NCBI GenBank assembly: GCA_947179155.2
Contig: OX359264.1
Location: forward strand, 56,537,202 to 56,601,201
DNA: 64,000 bases
Source: Hedera helix
Taxonomy: Eukaryota > Streptophyta > Magnoliopsida > Apiales > Araliaceae
Reading direction: 5' to 3'
Numbering within the stretch: position 1 is the stretch's first letter; each line of letters opens with the position of its first letter. Under the pieces are notes generated by a model that was not told the origin of the DNA, searched no databases, and was given only the letters and a program-made list of their open reading frames with translations. Shown here piece by piece: positions 35,522 to 45,429 of this stretch. Position numbers and translations under genes: made by a program.

Positions 35522-38118
35522 CCTGGTTCCTCAGCTTTGGAGGACGTCTGCCATATTACGTCGTTACCCTTTTAGTTTGATGAGTCTGAAGCTTATACCT
35601 CAATTGCTCCCTCTTGCGTGTTCAGTCTGGTAATTTGCAAATGGGTTGAGATTAATGAGTAGGAAATGTGTTGTTCAATTCCATTTGGTCTAAAACTTGG
35701 GGTCCTGCATTTGTTAATGTCAAGGGTTTATGTTATTGTGAGAGTCTAATTTTGTGTAAGTTGCTTGTCAAGCAATGATACTTCGAGTAAAACACTTCAT
35801 GCTGCAGTATAGCTTTTGTTTGGGATATAATTCTTGAATTGTGGTGCTTGGAATTATTCTTTTTGCCTGTGGTTCCACAAATATGCTCAATGGCTAAGTT
35901 ATTTATGGAGTTTGAAACCCTAGATTTGATACAAGAGATGTGATCAAGCACTGTTATCTTTTATTATTGGCTGGTACTTGTGATTTGTAGTATAGTAGTA
36001 CACATGGTACAAATGGATGTTTGAAGGAACTCCAATCTGAATTAATTCTGTGCTTTTATGTACTTGGGGGGTAACTCTTGGCCGTTAGGCCATTTGGTGG
36101 GCTGAATCAAATCATCCCACAGATTCATTAAAGTAACGATCAGGTGTGGAAGTTGTTTCTGAAGCAGGTTGCGGCAACTCTTACAGGACATGGAAGATTC
36201 TTACCCTCGTATGAAGAAACCATTTTTGCTATCTTCTTACCTTCATATGGTAATTTTGCGTCCGCTGTGTTCAAAACAGGTGTAGAAGAGCTGAGATGCT
36301 GAATGAAAGCATACATCGATAGAAAGTTAAATTCCATAAAATAATTAAGGAAGAAATATTTAAGTTGAAATTCAGCTGTTTAGAAATTGTGGTATTCATG
36401 GATATGGGACAATTTTATTTTTATGTTTCTGGTTAAAACTTTATTTTCAAGAGTTTTTGCAGAGGGCAAATGAGGTCTTCCTGCTCCATCTCCCTAATTT
36501 CTATGACTCTGGAGTTGTTGAACAGCTTTATTGATGACTGAATCTGCTGCATCTCGTACTTACAGGAGCCAAATTTCAGCAAACAAATGATGTATGCTTG
36601 TATGTTTTCTATTAACAAAGCGTGAGTGGTCTTTGCATTTTTAAAAAATTAAGATATCTTTTAATATTAAAATAAAAAATATATATAAAACACACACACA
36701 CAGTGTGTGTGGTTAACGCTTTTTGCATGGCCAAAATACTGAAACAGCAGGTAATGAACAAAAGAAGCAGGTCCACCTTAAAAATACATTACTGTTTTTG
36801 AAAATAAAAATATTGGTAAGGAGAGTTGTCTTTGTCATGCAAGCTCCCCCCCCCCTACCCCACCCTTTGTCTTCTCTATTTTCTTAGTTGGGTATAGATT
36901 TTATTGCCTTCAAATGATGGTATAAAAGAAGGTAAGATAATACTACTTGACTAACCAAACTAGAATAAATAGTAACAAAAAACAGCAATACAGATTTAAA
37001 AAATGAACAAATAAATGATTTTCTTACAATGATCTTGTGGAAATAAATAACTCGATCGATCGCATGTTCATGTAGGAAAAATTTATGAAAAAAGGACTTT
37101 TTGTTTGTGCAGACAAGGGGGCTCACCAAACTAGAATTCTTAGTAAAATAATAAATTGCGGGCAAGACAAGATAGATTTTAGTTGACCATATAGAGATCT
37201 GTAGGCCTCCAAATGAAAATTCAAATGATTTAGACACACAACTTGCCCTTTGGACCCAATATAACCTCCCCCTTCTTCCCCATGTATCTAGATGCCCACC
37301 TCTTCTCAGTCCATTTATCCTCCGAGCTTCAATTCCCTCACAATTAGGCAAATGAATTAAAGTAAAAAGATGACCATTGGACCCTTTTAAGAGATAATAA
37401 GCTGAAATGAAATTAAGTGGGTTCCTCCTCCTACTACCATGACAATGCCAGCTACTGTTACAAATTAAAGCACTTTTTTCACCTTGCAAAATGGGGCAAG
37501 GATTTTTATCTTTACGCTTTCAAGCATGATTTGCTAAATTTCAACAGCCTAATAATTCAGCCTCAAGCTCAGGTGGGAGAGTAGTAGTAGCCTTTCAGAA
37601 CTATTTAACTAAAGTGCTTGAACAGCCTTCTAGCTCTAATTCCTTGATGTCTTTTCCTCAATTATGAATTTATGACAACCACCTAATAAGAACCAAGTTT
37701 TTGAATCAAAATTGATCACATTTCTTTGTCAAATAAATAGAGAAATTTGGTTATAAATAACATCTATATGCTGCACCTACATTTTCATCATCCATCTTTA
37801 TGTATACACCCATCCAATAACTCAATCACGCGTCTTATCCAAAACTAATTGGGGTATGCAAGCGTAAAAGTTAAAAGGCAAAAGGAAATTTTTTATCCTA
37901 AAAGATTAAATAACAAGAATAAATAAACGAAAAAAATACAAATAAAATAAAACACACGCCAATAAAACATACATGCAGACGCAGGAAAAAAAAAAAGGAG
38001 GTTAAAAGAAAGAAATTGGCAAAATAAATACATAAAAAACTCTACATAGTATGCAGATTGTACTTCCCTCAAAGTTATGAAAGGCCATGCATACAAAAAA
38101 TTATTACATGCTTCTAAA
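35522..38118. other. 3' flank of RanBP1 and intergenic DNA, no gene recognised
   Basis: The first few hundred bases probably hold the 3' UTR. Later features are a (CA)n/(TG)n inverted pair ACACACACACAGTGTGTGTGG (36691-36711) and a C-run at 36845-36855. A minus-strand open frame of 201 codons at 36884-37489 has no start context, no domain, and a Phe/Leu/Ser-rich composition typical of chance frames in AT-rich DNA. Confidence 0.6.
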
Positions 38119-38218
38119 GCAAGTGAACAGTATGCTCTCCGCTCTCACATACCTGTAGATCCCACCACAGGTGGCTCTCACAAGTATGTGAGAGGAGGGA
38201 GCATATACTGTTCACTTT
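38119..38218. ncRNA. Candidate miRNA-type hairpin, family not recognised
   Basis: The arm 38121-38154 (AAGTGAACAGTATGCTCTCC then GCTCTCACATACCT) pairs almost fully with 38182-38216 (AAGTATGTGAGAGGAGGGAG then CATATACTGTTCACTT), with a two-base bulge and about three mismatches. The loop is short and carries a second small stem, CCTGT...ACAGG (38152-38171). The ~35 bp stem in a 100 base hairpin is the size and shape of plant miRNA precursors, and GC content is above the surrounding DNA. Duplex candidates would be near 38131-38151 and 38184-38204. I do not match either to a conserved miRNA. A small foldback transposon is an equally allowed explanation. Because the hairpin is symmetrical, strand is undetermined. 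Confidence 0.45.
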
Positions 38219-38468
38219 CTTCAGGAATATAGAATAATTTCTCCATGTATACACCTATGACAAGACAAAAAGGGAAGTGATAAAAAAAAGTGAATGCAGG
38301 AGAATTCATTCGGGTAGGCTGTAATAATCAAAGGCTTTCCTTTTTCTTTATATTTCCACCGGCAGCATCTACCATACTTTTTTTCTACCACACTTTTTAC
38401 CCTTTTCTACTGCTATTGTTGCTTCACAAGCAAAGAATAAGAATTACTCCACCTTTTAGTACATTAAT
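38219..38468. other. Intergenic, nothing recognised
   Basis: No structure beyond T-rich runs. A 66-codon open frame at 38290-38490 has no domain. Confidence 0.5.
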
Positions 38469-38665
38469 GTGGTGTTTGTTTGTGTCTTAATAGCTCTTAA
38501 TTGACAACCTCTTAATCGCTAAGAGGAAGAAAGTTGTTTGTTTTTTTTTTGTTACATCTGAATGCCTCTAAATGGTTGAGATACAAATTTAAACTATTAA
38601 GAGGAGCATCTTAATGAACTTGGACAAAAATATCCTCTTCAATATTAACAAATTCCTTTTATATC

Positions 38666-38723
<58 letters not shown>

Positions 38724-39301
38724 ATTATTATTATTATTATTATAATTAATATTATTATTATTATTAGTAGTACTATTATTCATATAATAATAATTATTAT
38801 TATTATAATTAATATTATTATTACTATAATTGTTATTATTAATTATAATTATTATTAGTATAATTATTATTATAATTATTATTATTATAATTAATATTAT
38901 TATTACTATAATTTTTATTATTAATTATAATTATTATTATTATTATTATTATAATTATTATTATAATTATTATTATCATAATTTTTATTATAATAATTAT
39001 TATTGTTAGTATTATTATTAGTACTATTATTAATATTATAATTATTATTTTTGTAATAATTATTATTATTATAATAATAATAATTATTATTACTATAATT
39101 ATTATTATTATTATAATTATTATTATTATTATGTTCAACTGTTCATATAGTTAAAATAGTAAAATACTGTTATTCAGACATCTGAAAAAATTGATTATCA
39201 AACAACATTTTTTCATTCAGATACAATTTTATTCAGATGCTCTATATTATTCAGATATCTAAATTATTCAGATCTTAATAGAGAATTTTATCAAACACCA
39301 C
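38469..39301. mobile_element. Non-autonomous DNA element (hAT-like) with internal (ATT)n expansion
   Basis: Terminal inverted repeats GTGGTGTTTG (38469-38478) and CAAACACCAC (39292-39301), extended by weaker matches (CTTAATAGCTCTTAA versus CTTAATAGAGAATTT). Subterminal repeats of CATCTGAA/TTCAGAT type are typical for hAT-like MITEs. About 470 bp of the interior (38670-39135) is ATT/ATA triplet DNA. No transposase. I could not find a matching 8 bp target duplication, so the superfamily is tentative. Confidence 0.6.
38668..39133. repeat. (ATT)n/(AAT)n compound microsatellite
   Basis: Imperfect triplet array with interspersed ATTATAATT inverted junctions. Poly-Ile and poly-Asn open frames on the minus strand are artefacts. 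Confidence 0.92.
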
Positions 39302-40180
39302 CTAATACTAGTTTAGATTGGATAAATGAATGTGAAAATAAAATTACTCATTCTTATAAAATAAAAAAATTGTGTTTAGTTGCTCCATTGGAATAGAGAA
39401 TTCACATTCCTCTCAAATTTATGAATTTTATTCTTTGAGGGAGGGTATGGAATAACTTATTCCATCTAAAATTAAATGAATCATTTCACTCTCTATTTTA
39501 TTCCTTTCTCTATTTTATTTCTTCACTCATTTCATTTTTTTACTCTAAACGTAACATAAAAACCTTAAACTACATATTGTTCATGGAATTCTACCATCTA
39601 ATCTAGAGACCTCCCAATATATAAATAACACCTAACGAGCGAGAATGGAAGGCAAAAAGGGTCTAATTTTGCAATCATTCACATTTATGATTCCATAATG
39701 CTAAAGAATAATGTATGTTCAAGCAAGATTATATTTGATAACAGCTGCTACAATAATAATTAATAAAAGTGTATGTTTTAATTTTGTAGGGTAAATTTTA
39801 CCATAGAAATTAATGGCACCTAACATAACATGACTAGCTACGGTCAGACAGCTACACACAGGCAAAGCTGCACGACAGGAAACTCAAGAAACCCATAACA
39901 CAACCGACACATAAAAAGGGTTAAAATGAAAATCAACAATCCAACAAACCAAGAGTTTAAAATGTCCATAACACCCCCATGTTTAGAAGCACACCCTAAA
40001 CCCACATTACTACCATTTGGAGAGATCAAGGGGCAAATGATGTAGTAGAATATTTCTGGCTTAGGTGAGAATAACTTATTTCAGAAGTCATCTCATGCAT
40101 AAAAGAGAAAGCAGACCAATTCAAATCAACCCCATCTCCCCCTTGATCCTCCATCAGCAAGAAAATAACACGAGAAGAAG
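39302..40180. other. Intergenic / upstream region of the CHUP1-like gene
   Basis: 39340-39540 is a degenerate element related to 26985-27190. The last 100 bases include the probable leader of the next gene (ACCCCATCTCCCCCTTGATCC). I see no convincing TATA box. Confidence 0.5.
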
Positions 40181-43071
40181 ATGTCGATTAACTGCGACGA
40201 TGAATCCTTGAGGTTCATATTCCTCAAGAAAGAATTTGAAGCTTGTCTAGTAAGGATCCATTCGTTGGAGAATGAAAATGAAGAACTAAAACAAGAAGTA
40301 GCCCGTCTAAAAGCACAAGTGAATTCACTCAAAGCACATGATGTTGAGAGGAAATCCGTGCTCTGGAAGAAGTTGCAGTATTCACTTGATAGCAAAATTA
40401 CAGAGAAATCTCAACAGAAGCCGAGTTTTCGAGTTGAAATACCAGAAAAAAGTCCAAAAGAAGATCTCACAGAAGCTCCGGTCAAGAAGGAAAGACTGAC
40501 AAGAGTACCAACACCACCACGGCCTTCTCCCTCTTCACTTAAAGAAGTAGAAGGGAATAAAGTGCAATTAGTGCCACCACCTCCTCCTCCTCCGCCATCA
40601 AAAACATTGGTTGGATCAAAAGCAGTACGCCGAGTGCCAGAGGTGATGGAGTTCTATCGTTCACTTATGAGAAGAGATTCTCAGAGTGACAACAAAAACC
40701 ATCCTATGGGGTTTCTGAAGGCAGCAAATTCTAGGAATATGATTGGAGAAATCGAGAACAGATCGACTTATCTTACAGCTGTAAGTAACCTTACAACTTA
40801 CTATACAGTCTACATATATACTACTCCACTGTTCCATCCCATTTGTTCCAAAAAAGGAGTCTCATTTCTTTTGATAGTTGTATAAAATGATTCAATATCA
40901 TCAAACTTACTATCACACGTCCAAATCATACCATCCCCTATGTTTGTAGGGGTAAACATGGAAGAATAACCTATCCTTGAATTTTGTAAATGGAACTCAT
41001 TTTGTGGAACAGAGGGAGTATTTGTCAAAAAGCATACAATGTACAAATAATCTATGCATCTTTATGAACAGATAAAATCGGATGTGGAAACACAAGGAGG
41101 ACTTATTAATAACTTAACAAGGGAGATTGAGACTGCAGCATTTACAAAGATCTCAGATGTGGAGGCATTTGTGAAATGGCTGGATGAAGAACTTTCCTGC
41201 CTGATTGATGAAAGGGCTGTGCTGAAACACTTCCCGCAGTGGCCAGAGAGAAAAGCTGATGCATTACGGGAAGCTGCTTTCAGCTACCGAGACCTGAAGA
41301 ACCTACAAACTGAAGTTTCATCATTTAAAAGCAATCCAAAACAGCCAATGACTCAATCCCTAAAGAGAATGCAAACATTACAAGACAGGCGAGCATGTAT
41401 ACACTAACATACTTTTTACTTAATTTCATTAAAGCTTAGAAATTTTTAACATGATCAAATGCTGTTTGGTGCAGATTGGAACAAAGTGTTGGCGACATTG
41501 AAAGGGTAAGAGAAGGAACAGGTAAGAGATACAGAGAATTCCATATCCCCTGGGAATGGATGCTGGACAGTGGAGTAATTGGACAGGTAGGTGGAACACT
41601 TCTAATCTTTACCTAAAAGGCTAAAATTAAAAGTATGTGGAGTCAAACTGATGACAACATTTCACCAAAAATGGATGAAACCTGATGATGTTCGAAAATG
41701 TATTAAAGGTACTTGCTATTTGTATAATACTAATATTTCTACAGTCTGATATGCATTCAAACTTCATTAAATTATCCCCATTGTAACAAAGAACTACCAT
41801 TTTCTTAATTAAAAATACTGAAAATTTAAGACTCCATTTCCTTTGTTCCAATAACTTGTAGTAAAAAATTCAAGCTCCTTATATTGCCTTCTACATCCTC
41901 CTTCCAAAGAATTATTATACATCATTCTTAACAGCCCTGCTGATGAGAAACAAATATTCAATTGTATCCTTTTCTTGTCTTCCACCAAATATATGATATA
42001 TAAATGATATAGATAGATAGATAGATAGATAGAAATAGTACATTATTGACCATAATGACGCTCATGAGCCATTGTCATTGTAAGCGCCTCGGTACAACCT
42101 TGGCCTTGCCCGTCTGTTCAACAAGTACACCTGGTTGAAGGTTTATTTTTATTTTTTTTGGGGTGGGCGGGGGGGAGTCCGCCACCAAAAAGAAAGAAGT
42201 CATAACGGACAGAAAAGGAAGAGACCGACCAAGAATAATGAAGCCTCCAACCTTGAGACATGATTTTTAATCCATTATGTTTCATTCTTCCTCTGTTTTC
42301 TCCCCTAGTCTTTCTTTGCCTTCTCCTACTCCGTTTTTCTTCTTTTCTCCCTTTTTCTCATTATCTGCTATTCTTCTTACTACTCCCGCTCATATTCTCC
42401 TTCAACGGTTTACTTTTATCTTTTTTTCTACAAACATAGGTAATCTGCATAATAGCTTAATTAGCTTCTTACTCAATTATGATAACTTACGAATTTAATT
42501 AAGTTATTCATTTATTATAAGGATGATAACTTCAGGATTCAGTTTTATAGGTTCTAAATTCTGCATTGTGGAGTTTTACTAGTGGCATGTACTATCTATA
42601 TCCTAGAGATAACTTTGCACCTTTGTTCGACTGCTGCCTTCAAATAACAAAGCAATGAGCTAAAAAGCTGTTTTGATACAGTAATTTGCTCTTGGGTTGC
42701 ACACAACAATTAATTGGTCATTTCATATTTTTGGAAAAAAGATTTTGGAGAAATTTATGAGCTTGCTATTTTTACATTATTAACAGATGAAATTAGGTTC
42801 ACTTATGTTGGCGAAGGAACATATGAAAAGGATAGCTAAAGAACTGCAGTGTAGTGAACCCTCACAAGATGATGATCTCTTGATTCAAGGGGTTAGATTT
42901 GCTTTTCGAGTACATCAGGTATAACGTAACTGCCCACAATAATATTCTCTTCCCTTCAACATAACTTATTGAACAGAAATCCCTTTCCAGTTTGCAGGTG
43001 GTTTTGATGCAGACACTGTGCATGCATTTGAAGAACTAAGGAAGATAGGAATTAATCGTCACAAATATTAA
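40181..43071 (+). CDS. Short CHUP1-like protein (actin-associated, proline-rich), 5 exons
   Basis: Exons 40181-40780, 41072-41388, 41475-41586, 42787-42918 and 42991-43071 give 413 residues. CHUP1 itself (about 1000 residues) anchors chloroplasts to actin; shorter paralogues share only its C-terminal half, and some act on microtubules or growth anisotropy. Seen here: coiled coil at about 13-65 (heptads around SLENENEELKQEVARLKAQV), a proline run of eight (132-139), the family motif RVPEVMEFYRSLMRRD (151-166), DVEAFVKWLDEELSCLIDERAVLKHFPQWPERKADALREAAF split over exon 2, YREFHIPWEWMLDSGVIGQ-type sequence in exon 3, and GVRFAFRVHQFAGGFDADT near the end. The N-terminal chloroplast-anchor region of CHUP1 is absent, so it need not act at plastids. 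Intron 2 uses a GC donor (CAAGACAG|GCGAGC); the GT alternatives nearby lead to a stop. Intron 1 holds a Stowaway MITE. Confidence 0.92.
40822..41020. mobile_element. Stowaway-type MITE in intron 1 of the CHUP1-like gene
   Basis: Terminal inverted repeats TACTCCACTGTTCC (left) and GGAACAGAGGGAGTA (right) are the Stowaway (Tc1/mariner-type) consensus CTCCCTCYGTYCC. About 200 bp, no coding capacity. The right end is 51 bp from the exon 2 acceptor. Confidence 0.85.
41389..41474 (+). other. GC-AG intron (intron 2 of the CHUP1-like gene)
   Basis: 86 bp intron with donor ACAG|GCGAGC and acceptor GGTGCAG|A. Splicing here keeps the conserved LQDRLEQSV reading; no GT donor near the exon end preserves it. 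Confidence 0.8.
42006..42032. repeat. (ATAG)n microsatellite in intron 3 of the CHUP1-like gene
   Basis: Six or so GATA units, beside a G-rich run at 42158-42177. Confidence 0.85.
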
Positions 43072-45127
43072 CAAGCAGTTAAACTAAGCCTGTTACAACC
43101 AGCTCATTATATATAGTTTGTACATGCACTCATCAGGCAAGCGTTTCAGACAAGTGACATCTGTGATATGTTAAAAACTTAAAAGCTCGACATCAAAGCA
43201 CAACCACAAGTCAAGGCACACTACACTTGCCAACTCGTAGCCTTAGTGCCTCATGGGTATCCACTGATCTATAACAAGCTCGTTACTCCAGTGACCTTAG
43301 CTAAGTGACTTGAGCCAAAAAGATCACTAAGGTAATCACTTCATTTTCAACAATGTTTGCAGACATACACTGGAATTATAAACAACAAGACCAGGTTATA
43401 AAGGTTATAAAGGAATGCCTGTGAGGTGCAGATGAGGGGAATTTTACTTCCTAACATACATTTGAACCATTGTTTGAATGTTGTGCCATAGCATGCTCCA
43501 GGAAAGATTTTGACATTTCAAAACTATTACCATGATAGGTCAGGGAAAAATGGCTTGTACTTTACAGCCCACAGACTACAGAAATATGAACAAGCGAAGA
43601 ATGAAAAAAGTATAATCAATACAACTCTACATAAGTCAAATCCCCATATAGCCAACTCTAAATTACACTCGGCACACACATTTGGAATTCAAGAATATTC
43701 CTCAATTCTAACATGTAATTAACAACAATATTAAATAATATACTCCCTTAAATATATGCTTGCAAATTGCATCAGAGTAGAAAACCTAATTTCAAGGGAA
43801 TGAACAAGACACGATGCATCTCTAATAGTTCCATTACACATGGTTGAACCATGACTCTCAACTTGGAATATTCTTAAAAAATGGATGACTACAAATACAT
43901 CTTCATCTGTAATTAAAGAGTGCAATATCCAAGTGCTAACACAGGGAACCTTCATGCTATGACATCATTAAAATCTTTCTGGAAGTAGTCTGTGCTATCT
44001 TCCAAAAGACATGGTGGAACGGCCATTTAATCCCAGATTAGTAATTTAAAAATAAGTGCTATGTTAAAAATCCCCTTAAACAACGCTAACCAACTTAGGA
44101 ATATGCTTATAGTTAAGGTCGGAGATACCATTGTGTTATGTCAGGTGAGGTTGTGGTTTTAATATTATACCTCCCATGAAGGATCTTAGCTACATTTTAA
44201 CACAAATATATATATAGATTTTGAAAAATGTTTTTTAAAATAAAATATTTGTGAAATATTGGATTTGCTTTGTACTTTGGAAGTTCATTGCAAGTTAGTC
44301 ACTATAATTATCTGTAAGCAACCTTTGCTAGAAGTCTAACAACTTTACTTTCAATTCTAACATTTATTTTGATTTGTGTTTGAGCAATGAATAATGCCAT
44401 TATCCACCAATCACCATCCATTCAAAGAATACCAAAAAATAATAGTTCTTACTGTTTCCAGATATATCCCGGTCTATGCAGTGTAGGTGATAACATGTAG
44501 AGAAGCACTTCATTCAATCAAATGCAGGATACACACTCACACAAACACGCACAAAATGTAGATAAGCACTTCATTCAATCAAATGCAGAATACCTAAGTA
44601 GAACTAATAAGATCAACTTTCAACTAATACCATCCAAAAAACTTCATAGAATTGAAGATACACTACCATCAAACTATTATCCAGAAAATGAAGTTGATGG
44701 AGTGTACACAGGATTCTTCATCTTTACCATAATACTTGCACAAAACCCAAAAACATCAAATAGTGCAGCAAATATAGCTGCAGTAGGGAATCTAATCAAC
44801 ACTAACAACATTAAGCAAATAACAATTACCGTTTAAACATCCAGCCAATGCCGATTACCCCAAAAAAATCCAGCAAATGGGGAAAGAGTATTATTGGCAC
44901 TCAAATAAGCTCAAAAATAAGAAATATATTTATTAAAAAAAACATATAACTGAAGAAACATCTCAAGATTCATCAACTAATCTTTTAAAATGGGAATGTG
45001 AAGATAAACATAATTCCAATACGAAAATGTATCAAGTACCGTTAAAACATCAGCATTACGAAATGCTTAACATGTCAAAGACTTATAATTAACAAAGAAC
45101 TAATAAAAAACGGAAATGAAGCTTCAG
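43072..45127. other. Intergenic between the convergent CHUP1-like and eL41 genes
   Basis: 3' flanks of both genes. A 38 bp unit beginning ATGTAGAGAAGCACTTCATT is duplicated at 44495 and 44556. A few hundred bases near 44840-45127 probably include the eL41 3' UTR. The open frame at 44522-44836 (104 codons) runs through the duplication and has no domain. Confidence 0.55.
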
Positions 45128-45305
45128 TTACTTAGATCTCTGCCTCATCTTTCGGCGCTTCCTCTTCAATCTCCTCATCCGCTTCTTCTTCCACTGAATA
45201 TACAACAATAATCAGTCAAATAAATCCATGATTAAGTAATCGATTCAAGATATAAAGAAAGATTTATATAGAATGCTAAATTTAGATAGATACCTTAGCT
45301 CTCAT
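45128..45305 (-). CDS. RPL41: 60S ribosomal protein eL41 (25 aa), 2 exons
   Basis: On the minus strand exon 1 is 45294-45305 (ATG AGA GCT AAG = MRAK), followed by a 100 bp GT-AG intron, and exon 2 is 45128-45193, beginning WKKKRMRRLKRKRRKM and ending RQRSK then TAA. The joined product is the 25-residue eL41, the smallest and most basic eukaryotic ribosomal protein, which sits at the bridge between the 60S and 40S subunits. The splice after the fourth codon and full-length identity to the known plant protein pattern leave little doubt. It is far below the size at which open-frame scans report genes. In another frame exon 2 reads as a Glu-rich peptide, which is a shadow. The upstream region (separate entries) has the ribosomal-protein promoter elements. 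Confidence 0.97.
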
Positions 45306-45398
45306 TGCTGAACTCTTAAATCTTTCGCTTTATATTCCAAGCCCTTCTGTGCAAACACTACGGCGGGAAATTAAGGATCAGAGACGGACTTCGCTATT

Positions 45399-45407
45399 GT
45401 TTATAAA
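45399..45407 (-). promoter_or_regulatory. TATA-like element of eL41
   Basis: Minus-strand TCTTTATAAACAA, about 95 bp upstream of the eL41 ATG. Confidence 0.5.
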
Positions 45408-45408
45408 G

Positions 45409-45417
45409 AAACCCTAA
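45409..45417 (-). promoter_or_regulatory. telo-box upstream of eL41
   Basis: AAACCCTAA, read on the plus strand, 104 bp upstream of the start codon. Telo-boxes are common in promoters of plant translation-machinery genes, which supports the gene call. Confidence 0.7.
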
Positions 45418-45429
45418 CCGGACTGGATT

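Noticed and set aside
36884..37489. Minus-strand open frame of 201 codons
   Set aside because: Composition is Phe/Leu/Ser-rich and typical of chance frames. It has no domain, no promoter or splice context, and a start in ordinary intergenic DNA.
38589..39138. Poly-Asn and poly-Ile open frames
   Set aside because: Translation of the ATT microsatellite inside a transposon.
45128..45193. Acidic peptide VEEEADEEIEEEAPKDEAEI on the minus strand
   Set aside because: It is the wrong frame of eL41 exon 2; the other frame gives the exact ribosomal protein.
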